From assembly GCF_018372875.1 (NCBI RefSeq), contig NZ_JAHAIF010000076.1:1-9413 (forward strand): a stretch of DNA of 9,413 nt. Direction: 5' to 3'. How positions within the stretch are numbered: position 1 is the first letter of the stretch; each line of letters starts with the position of its first letter. A program made the position numbers and the translations under genes. This DNA comes from Clostridium sp. (GTDB lineage: Bacteria > Bacillota > Clostridia > Clostridiales > Clostridiaceae). Shown here one piece after another: positions 5,349 through 9,413 of the stretch. Below the pieces are notes generated by a model. It made no database searches, had not been told where the DNA came from, and saw only the letters and a list, made by a program, of their open reading frames with translations.

Positions 5349-5516
5349 TTATTTGTTTTCATCATCCTTACTATTTATTTTCTCATTCTGTTTATAACAA
5401 CCAATACAAATATATGCACAACCTAATACTATATACGTGGTATTTTTACTTGCTATTCCAACTATTATAAAGCAAACTGCTGCAAAGAACCAAATTTTTG
5501 ATATATTATTATTCAC
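5349..5516 (-). CDS. Small two-helix membrane protein, GTG start
   Basis: A 55-aa frame begins at GTG (5514-5516) with GGGGTGG about 4 nt upstream. It encodes (M)NNNISKIWFFAAVCFII, a short SKNTT turn, a second hydrophobic stretch YIVLGCAYICIGCY (about 28-41), then a charged tail QNEKINSKDDENK. This is the layout of a small hairpin membrane protein with a hydrophilic tail. I do not recognise a family. Three cysteines lie in or next to the second helix. It follows the azoreductase remnant by 51 nt on the same strand, so it may once have been the last gene of the pirin operon. No own promoter is obvious. The clean hydrophobic/charged division and the ribosome binding site argue that it is real. 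Confidence 0.55.
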   Translation of the reverse strand: MNNNISKIWFFAAVCFIIVGIASKNTTYIVLGCAYICIGCYKQNEKINSKDDENK

Positions 5517-5567
5517 TAAACCACCCCTAATACCATTTTGTTTCCTTATTGTAAGTTTATGTATATA

Positions 5568-5779
5568 TTAACTTAACCTTACAGTTTTCTCAATACTTTT
5601 TATTATATTTTTATCTGCCTCTGCAAATTGATATGCATACTTTAATACTGGGTGCTTCTTACTATCCTCATCTTGTGGATTATTTTTCATATATTCTTCT
5701 ACAAAGCTATCAGATACTTTAAAGTCCTTGACTCTCCTTCATTTTTAATGTTTGCCTTAATATATAGTACTTTACTCAT
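5568..5779 (-). pseudogene. azoR: Remnant of FMN-dependent NADH-azoreductase
   Basis: A good ribosome binding site (AAAGGAGTGG) precedes an ATG, and the first residues, MSKVLYIKANIKNEGESRT, match the flavodoxin-like start of clostridial azoreductases. A single-base deletion after the codon for Thr19 then shifts the frame, which stops seven codons later. In the other frame the protein continues KVSDSFVEEYMKNNPQDE and jumps to DSKKHPVLKYAYQFAEADK, which in intact relatives lies well downstream. It then jumps to a short tail, IIKSIEKTVRLS. About 70 of the usual roughly 200 codons remain, so there were at least one frameshift and two internal deletions; no functional product is possible. It lies 33 nt after pirin on the same strand and was clearly the second gene of the MarR-controlled operon. 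Confidence 0.8.
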
Positions 5780-5812
5780 TTCTTCCACTCCTTTTTAACT
5801 TTATTATTTATT

Positions 5813-6694
5813 TTAGAAGTTTTCTACTCCAAATTTATTATTTCTAAAATCTTCATATGCTTGATATATTTCTTCCACTGTATTCATTACAAATGGACCA
5901 TGTGAAACAATTGGTTCATCTATAGGTTCTCCACTTAGTACAATAAATAAAGATTCTTCAGTAATTGATTGGACTAAAATTTCACCATCAATGTTGTCAA
6001 ATATAATAAAATCACTTTCTTTACATGTATGGTCTTCATTTATTTTAACTTCGCCCTTTAATACTAATATTCCCGTATTAAAATCACTAGGTTCTTTTAA
6101 TATAGTTTTTCCATAATTCCTTAAATTTACGTTATAAATATTTATATCAGTAAAAGTGCTTGCTGGACCTTTTATTCCATTAAACTCTCCAGCAATAATG
6201 CTCACTTCTCCTTGATTATCATCAAACTTAAAAGATCCCATGTTCTCTTTTAATAAAGTTTGATATTTTGGCTCTGACATTTTCTCACTCTTAGGAAGAT
6301 TAACCCAAAGTTGAATCATATGTAATATTCCACCATTTTCACTAAATTCTTTTTCATGATATTCTTTATGCAAAATTCCTGATGCAGCAGTCATCCATTG
6401 GACATCACCAGGGCCTATAACTCCATGATTCCCCTTATTATCATGATGTTCAACACTACCATCATAAGAAATTGTTACAGTTTCAAATCCGCGATGAGGA
6501 TGTGCTCCAACACCTCTCCTAATTGATGACGGTTCATAATAATGTGGAGCATGATAATCTAATAATATAAATGGAGATAAGCGTTTTATATCCCCTACTC
6601 CTACTGGTAAATATTGTGATACTCTAAATCCATCCCCAACCATATGAGGTTCTGGTCCTCTAAATATATTCTCTATTGTTCTAAACTTATTCAT
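5813..6694 (-). CDS. Pirin family protein (cupin, metal-binding)
   Basis: This 293-aa bicupin of the pirin family has the usual length. The N-terminal cupin contains GAHPHRGFETVT with metal ligands His65 and His67, and GILHKEYHE with His109 and Glu111, matching the four iron ligands of characterised pirins. PGDVQWMTA (95-103) is the typical second cupin strand. Bacterial pirins are non-haem iron proteins; some show quercetin 2,3-dioxygenase activity and others are linked to redox stress. The C-terminal cupin (about 165-285) lacks ligands, as is normal. The ribosome binding site AGGAGC is 8 nt before the ATG. The MarR palindrome lies about 55 bp upstream, and the azoreductase remnant follows 33 nt downstream. 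This suggests an electrophile- or quinone-responsive detoxification operon. The true substrate is unknown. Confidence 0.92.
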   Translation of the reverse strand: MNKFRTIENIFRGPEPHMVGDGFRVSQYLPVGVGDIKRLSPFILLDYHAPHYYEPSSIRRGVGAHPHRGFETVTISYDGSVEHHDNKGNHGVIGPGDVQWMTAASGILHKEYHEKEFSENGGILHMIQLWVNLPKSEKMSEPKYQTLLKENMGSFKFDDNQGEVSIIAGEFNGIKGPASTFTDINIYNVNLRNYGKTILKEPSDFNTGILVLKGEVKINEDHTCKESDFIIFDNIDGEILVQSITEESLFIVLSGEPIDEPIVSHGPFVMNTVEEIYQAYEDFRNNKFGVENF

Positions 6695-6731
6695 AATTGT
6701 CGCTCCTATCTATTTTATTTGAATTTTTATC

Positions 6732-6737
6732 ATTATA
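6732..6737 (-). promoter_or_regulatory. Possible -10 of the pirin operon
   Basis: A perfect TATAAT on the minus strand, 38 nt before the pirin ATG. The matching -35 position (6755-6760) falls inside the MarR palindrome and is weak. An alternative is TTTACA (6772-6777) as -35 with GATATT as -10, which would put the palindrome between the boxes as in the marR promoter. Confidence 0.4.
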
Positions 6738-6748
6738 TTAATCTCAAA

Positions 6749-6768
6749 ATATCACTAATTAGTGATAT
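6749..6768. promoter_or_regulatory. MarR operator copy 1, upstream of pirin
   Basis: The perfect 20-bp palindrome ATATCACTAATTAGTGATAT. The identical 20 bp occurs at 7268-7287 in the marR promoter. Size, symmetry and position fit a MarR-dimer operator, so pirin should be controlled by the adjacent regulator. Confidence 0.88.
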
Positions 6769-6788
6769 ATGTGTAAAATTTTTTGTTT

Positions 6789-7232
6789 TTAAATATCTTT
6801 AAATTTTTTTAATATGTTTTTTAAAGTAATTTGCTCTTCTTTAGTTAAAACCTTAAAAATTTCATTAATATTTTCAATATGTTTTGGTAAAATATCTTCA
6901 ATAACTTTTTTCCCACTATCTGTTATTGATATTATAGTAGATCTTTTATCTTTAGGATCTAAGTTCTTCTTCACTAATCCATCCTTCTCTAAATTTTTTA
7001 TAACAACAGTTATATTCCCAGATGTGGTCAATATTTTTTCTATAATCTCACATATTCTTAAATCACCTTTATTATATAATGCTTCTAATACTCCAAACTG
7101 AGCAGTAGTTAATCCACTTTCTTTTATAGTTTCTAATTCCTTTTTATGAATGGTATGCTCTGCTCTTGTAAATGTGATTAATGTAGATAATGCTAATTTA
7201 TTCTCATTAATTATATCTTTAATTTCTTTCAT
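6789..7232 (-). CDS. MarR family transcriptional regulator
   Basis: This is a 147-aa MarR/DUF24-sized winged-helix regulator. Helical dimerisation segments lie at both ends, the helix-turn-helix at about 57-86 (LRICEIIEKI, TTSGNITVVIKNLEKDGLV), and the wing has the family motif DPKDKRS at 92-98. A single cysteine (Cys61) lies in the DNA-binding region; there is no N-terminal Cys as in redox sensors of the YodB/OhrR kind, so ligand sensing like MhqR is as likely as thiol switching. The frame is open to an ATG at 7241, but AAAGGG directly abuts that codon, whereas it is 9 nt before the ATG at 7230-7232, so I use the latter. Its own promoter contains the perfect palindrome that recurs before pirin, indicating autoregulation and control of pirin and the lost azoreductase. 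Confidence 0.9.
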   Translation of the reverse strand: MKEIKDIINENKLALSTLITFTRAEHTIHKKELETIKESGLTTAQFGVLEALYNKGDLRICEIIEKILTTSGNITVVIKNLEKDGLVKKNLDPKDKRSTIISITDSGKKVIEDILPKHIENINEIFKVLTKEEQITLKNILKKFKDI

Positions 7233-7264
7233 TACTTTCATCCCTTTATATCTTTTATGGATTC

Positions 7265-7293
7265 AATATATCACTAATTAGTGATATTGTCAA
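7265..7293 (-). promoter_or_regulatory. marR promoter with operator copy 2 between -35 and -10
   Basis: A perfect -35 TTGACA (7288-7293) and -10 TATATT (7265-7270) are spaced 17 bp on the minus strand. The 20-bp palindrome ATATCACTAATTAGTGATAT (7268-7287) fills the spacer and overlaps half of the -10. Binding of MarR must exclude RNA polymerase. Confidence 0.88.
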
Positions 7294-7332
7294 ATATAAT
7301 ACCTTATAAATATTGCTATGAAAGGAAAATCT

Positions 7333-7373
7333 AAAAGGTGTGACTCCACTTAAATATTGGAGACACACCTTTT
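7333..7373. terminator. Hairpin/terminator in the marR-GTPase gap
   Basis: AAAAGGTGTG-A-CTCCA (7333-7348) pairs with TGGAG-A-CACACCTTTT (7358-7373): a strong 15-bp stem with one A-A mismatch and a 9-nt loop. U-rich ends on both sides allow bidirectional use. It insulates the marR promoter from upstream transcription. It is a second terminator, about 100 nt downstream of the main GTPase terminator. Confidence 0.7.
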
Positions 7374-7475
7374 ACAAATTCCTTATTGAGTTACCCTTAT
7401 TATATGCATTGATAGATTTAATATAATTCTTACAAAATATTATTAAGTCACTTTTAAATAATGAAGCAACAAAAA
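7374..7475. other. Noncoding spacer between two hairpins
   Basis: These 102 nt between two strong hairpins hold no gene with a ribosome binding site. On the minus strand a TTG-started 44-codon frame (7372-7506) crosses the spacer but starts inside the large terminator. A short RNA ending at the 7333-7373 hairpin is conceivable. The other part of the 7242-7654 gap (7533-7654) is AT-rich and shows nothing recognisable. Confidence 0.35.
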
Positions 7476-7532
7476 AAGACCAAAATAAAATGATTTTCTT
7501 CAGCAAAAAAGAAATCATTTTTATCTTGGTCT
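7476..7532 (-). terminator. Long terminator hairpin of the GTPase gene
   Basis: A stem of about 20 bp, with AAGACCAA at the base on the left pairing with TTGGTCTT on the right and ATGATTT/AAATCAT near the loop; only one bulge or mismatch. On the minus strand it ends in seven U. It lies about 120 nt after the GTPase stop. Confidence 0.8.
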
Positions 7533-7654
7533 TGCCTGCATTATCAGTAACATGCCTTAATAAAAATAAGTTTTCACTTTATGTAACTGTTTTCTTGGGT
7601 TTATACTAACATATATTATTTTTCTTTGCAATAAAAATTTATATATTTTTTATA

Positions 7655-8875
7655 TTAAGATTTAGATAAAATAAGTTCTTTTTTATAAGCTTCTTTCATC
7701 TTCTCTTTTATAGTTTCCGTAGTTACTTGATTTCCTTTATTTTCTTCTTCAACAATATACTTTAATACATTTATATAGGCTAACCCTAATGCAATTGTCA
7801 TCATTGATGCTACTGAAGCACTTATTGCTCCACCTGCTACTGATCCTACACCAGGAATGAATTTTAACAAATTAGAAACTAATGTTTTTCCTCCTAAAGT
7901 AGTTCCTGACACTCCAGCAACAGAGCTTATAATAGCTGTTAGAACAGCTTTTTCTACTGATAATCCAAAAATAGCAGTAACATGTGCAAGCATTGATAAT
8001 TGTGCTCCTACTAGTAGTGGAGCATCTGAAAATGGTATAGGTGATGCCCCAATGGCCCCTGTTGTAGCTGCATATCTAGTAACCCATTTTCTTGCTGCAC
8101 TAACCTTTTTATCTAAACTAACCTTTTGTGCATTATTGAAAGCCTTTCTAACCCCTTCTGGTAAAACCTCTAAAGTCACTTCAACTAGCTTATCTAACCC
8201 ATATGAAGGTATTATTAAAACTTCATCATCCTCATCTTCTTCATCTCTATCTTCATACTTCTCAGCTAATACTGGTACTATAGCTCTACAATTTAAATTA
8301 AGGTTTTCAATCTTTTTCTTAAATTCTTTTGCATCTTTCTTTGGGAATCCTTTAGTTACAACTACTATAACTGGAACTTTTTCAGCAATGTCATTAATCC
8401 ACTCAATATCAGTTTCTTCGCATCTCCTTACTGATCCATCAATGCAATACCAACATGCATGTATTAGCTCTGACTTACTATCGTTCTTTATGCATAAATC
8501 ATTACATCTTTCTATTTCATCTAAAATTTCTTTTTTTATTTCAGCTTGTACAGTTTCACTTAACTCTAACCCCTTTGTATCATATAAGTTAACTGGTACT
8601 CCTTCTTTACTAATTTTCTTTAAATGTTGAGTGATTGGTCTACCAGTTCCTGTTTCAGCCATTTCTGCTCTAAAAACACTATTAATTAATGTACTTTTTC
8701 CAGCTCCCGTCTTCCCAACAATAAGAATATTGGTTTTATCCATATTGTTCAATTCCTTTTCTATTTTATTAAAAGCCTCTGTAAAAACATTAAAATCTTC
8801 CATTCTTATGCCTACAGCTCCAACATCACATCTTAAGTTATGGCCAATATCAATTCCAATACATTTTAAATTCAT
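7655..8875 (-). CDS. DUF697-type GTPase with amidase-like N-terminal leader (probable chimera)
   Basis: This is a 406-aa P-loop GTPase with a C-terminal hydrophobic DUF697/YcjF-like domain. G1 is GKTGAGKST at 54-62, G2 probably Thr82, G3 DTKG at 99-102, and G4 is replaced by VVVTKG at 171-176 as is usual in this group. An acidic loop (YEDRDEEDEDDE) follows at 207-218. Residues about 260-375 are Ala/Gly/Ser/Ile-rich helices (for example SPIPFSDAPLLVGAQ and FIPGVGSVAGGAI) that probably associate with the membrane. The start at 8875 has GAGGTGG 5-6 nt upstream. The frame also opens to 8905, without a ribosome binding site. Residues 1-26, with IGIDIGHN and DVGAVGI, look like the start of an Amidase_3 N-acetylmuramoyl-L-alanine amidase; the GTPase proper seems to begin at Met25 (8801-8803). 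The cellular role of these GTPases is unknown. The gene is monocistronic. Confidence 0.85.
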   Translation of the reverse strand: MNLKCIGIDIGHNLRCDVGAVGIRMEDFNVFTEAFNKIEKELNNMDKTNILIVGKTGAGKSTLINSVFRAEMAETGTGRPITQHLKKISKEGVPVNLYDTKGLELSETVQAEIKKEILDEIERCNDLCIKNDSKSELIHACWYCIDGSVRRCEETDIEWINDIAEKVPVIVVVTKGFPKKDAKEFKKKIENLNLNCRAIVPVLAEKYEDRDEEDEDDEVLIIPSYGLDKLVEVTLEVLPEGVRKAFNNAQKVSLDKKVSAARKWVTRYAATTGAIGASPIPFSDAPLLVGAQLSMLAHVTAIFGLSVEKAVLTAIISSVAGVSGTTLGGKTLVSNLLKFIPGVGSVAGGAISASVASMMTIALGLAYINVLKYIVEEENKGNQVTTETIKEKMKEAYKKELILSKS

Positions 8876-8921
8876 AAAAACCACCTCAAAATCTGATATA
8901 TGCAAGGTTTGGTTAGGTGGT
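8876..8921 (-). promoter_or_regulatory. Leader with Shine-Dalgarno-masking complement
   Basis: In the transcript, ACCACCT (from 8915-8921) can pair with AGGTGGT (from 8880-8886), which contains the ribosome binding site of the GTPase gene. CAAA/TTTG inside the loop can extend the stem. The start codon follows immediately. It could be a translational switch or simply structure. I do not recognise a known riboswitch class. Confidence 0.4.
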
Positions 8922-8967
8922 CTTTATGTTTTACAATAAGTCCTTTCAAAGCCGTATTTTCACTATA

Positions 8968-9023
8968 ACTTCTTAAGTTCTTTTCTTCTTAAGTTCTTAA
9001 GTTCTTAAAAACTTAAGAACTTA
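8968..9023. repeat. CTTAAGTT direct and inverted repeat cluster with hairpin
   Basis: Three direct copies of CTTAAGTT (at about 8972, 8988 and 8997) are followed by the inverted AACTTAAG. The last part forms a perfect 14-bp stem (8990-9003 with 9010-9023, 6-nt loop) followed on the plus strand by TCTTTTT. It may be a plus-strand terminator, a protein-binding cluster or a remnant of recombination. No gene ends directly before it on the plus strand. Confidence 0.55.
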
Positions 9024-9069
9024 TCTTTTTGCATATAAAATTTATAGAAAAACAATTTGGAGGTTTAAT

Positions 9070-9090
9070 ATGGCAATAAGAAAGATTTAA
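9070..9090 (+). other. Six-codon ORF (MAIRKI) behind a perfect ribosome binding site
   Basis: The TTTGGAGGT sequence is 5-6 nt before ATG (9070-9072), followed by five codons and TAA at 9088-9090. The ribosome binding site is as good as any in the window, so this is probably the surviving 5' end of a deleted gene or a leader peptide. No downstream plus-strand gene exists here. The remaining 9091-9150 is AT-rich without recognisable content. Confidence 0.35.
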
Positions 9091-9152
9091 TTATAGTATC
9101 TAAATAGGTAATAACCATAATCACTTCTACAATGCTTTCCTAGACATTAAAA

Positions 9153-9175
9153 AAGTGCCCCAAAATTAGGCACTT
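9153..9175 (-). terminator. Terminator of the Rpn-family gene
   Basis: AAGTGCC (9153-9159) pairs with GGCACTT (9169-9175). On the minus strand it follows the stop at 9200 by 24 nt and ends in a six-U run. The flank TTTCCTAGACA is shared with the terminator region near 3953. Confidence 0.85.
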
Positions 9176-9199
9176 CAAATCATTTTTTAATATTAATTT

Positions 9200-9413
9200 T
9201 TACTCTATAATCTCTTTTACCATATCAACAGAGATATTACATATTTTTGCTATGCTTTCTATACTTTCTCCAGTATTTAAAAGCTTAAATACTTTTTTAG
9301 TAAGTTTAATCCCCTCTTCAATTTTTTCTCTATCACGCTCTAAAAGTGTCATAAACTCTACCTCCACACTAGCATCATTCTTAACTTTTGTAACTCTCTT
9401 ATGTACATTTTTA
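9200..9413 (-). CDS. Rpn/PD-(D/E)XK nuclease family transposase, C-terminal part (cut by window edge)
   Basis: The minus-strand frame enters from the right edge and runs 70 codons to TAA at 9200-9202. The visible part reads VHKRVTKVKNDASVEVEFM, then TLLERDREKIEEGIKLTKK and ends in a short helix-turn-helix-like tail (LNTGESIESIAKICNISVDM). The VEFMTLLERDREKIEEG segment is characteristic of the linker and C-terminus of Rpn-type recombination-promoting nucleases (PD-(D/E)XK family 'transposases'), abundant in clostridia. The nuclease domain itself lies outside the window, so activity cannot be judged. These proteins cut DNA and stimulate RecA-independent recombination in the characterised E. coli members. 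It has its own terminator. An inserted copy of this family could explain the disturbed sequence to its left, but no terminal repeats are seen. Confidence 0.75.
   Translation of the reverse strand, partial: KNVHKRVTKVKNDASVEVEFMTLLERDREKIEEGIKLTKKVFKLLNTGESIESIAKICNISVDMVKEIIE

Noticed and set aside
6814..7101. 95-codon plus-strand frame
   Set aside because: Antisense to marR, with no ribosome binding site.
7372..7506. 44-codon minus-strand frame with TTG start and hydrophobic N-terminus
   Set aside because: The start lies inside the loop of the GTPase terminator, there is no ribosome binding site, and K/I/F/L-rich composition is expected from AT-rich DNA.
7857..8630. 257-codon open frame on the plus strand
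   Set aside because: It lies wholly antisense to the GTPase gene, has Ser/Thr/Phe-rich composition typical of the complement of AT-rich coding DNA, and has no ribosome binding site.
8631..8939. 102-codon plus-strand frame
   Set aside because: Antisense to the N-terminal part of the GTPase gene, no ribosome binding site, no recognisable domain.
8972..9023. Repeats considered as a small CRISPR array
   Set aside because: The units are only 8-11 bp, have no regular unique spacers, and no cas gene is nearby.
9200..9413. Insertion sequence boundary at the Rpn-family gene
   Set aside because: No terminal inverted repeats or target duplications are visible, and Rpn proteins are usually not carried on a bounded element.

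Overview
The window is very AT-rich and has strong GGAGG-type ribosome binding sites, tightly packed small operons and hairpin/U-run terminators. Protein families and codon habits point to a low-GC Firmicute, most likely Clostridium sensu stricto; the species cannot be read from the sequence. It looks like a chromosomal accessory region of small stand-alone regulatory and stress modules. No rRNA, tRNA, CRISPR array or complete mobile element is visible. Every gene except the small exported protein at 1025-1342 is on the minus strand.

Left part (1-2124): treR, an orphan GntR/UTRA trehalose repressor with its own terminator. Next come a small secreted protein of unknown function (+) and a convergent GNAT acetyltransferase split by a frameshift in a run of eight A/T bases. 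Middle left (2125-3214): a three-gene operon of a protein made of two tandem ~52-residue repeats, an ArsC-type arsenate reductase/LMW phosphatase overlapping it by ATGA, and a DUF4177 protein. No arsenite efflux gene or arsR is present.

Middle (3212-4911): two XRE-regulator modules. One is a 68-aa Cro-like regulator with a TTG start plus a separate 4-TM membrane protein, behind a 22-bp inverted repeat. The other is a single HTH-plus-membrane protein behind two near-identical inverted repeats. Both look autoregulated. A possible gene remnant lies upstream of the second.

Middle right (4912-7300): a double BFD-type [2Fe-2S] protein with a good promoter, a 55-aa two-TM small protein with a GTG start, a decayed azoreductase, an intact pirin and a MarR regulator. 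The same perfect 20-bp palindrome lies in the marR promoter, exactly between -35 and -10, and in front of pirin. This defines a MarR-pirin-(azoreductase) electrophile/quinone-type regulon whose azoreductase arm has been lost.

Right part (7300-9413): a noncoding stretch with two strong hairpins, then a DUF697-type GTPase. Its first ~26 residues look like the start of an N-acetylmuramoyl-L-alanine amidase, so it is probably a gene chimera, and its Shine-Dalgarno can be masked by an upstream complementary segment. An untidy intergenic region follows, with CTTAAGTT repeats and a six-codon ORF behind a perfect ribosome binding site. The window ends in the C-terminal part of an Rpn/PD-(D/E)XK family transposase-nuclease.

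The observations most worth following are the amidase-GTPase chimera, the duplicated-repeat protein coupled to ArsC, and the MarR palindrome pair with the decayed azoreductase.
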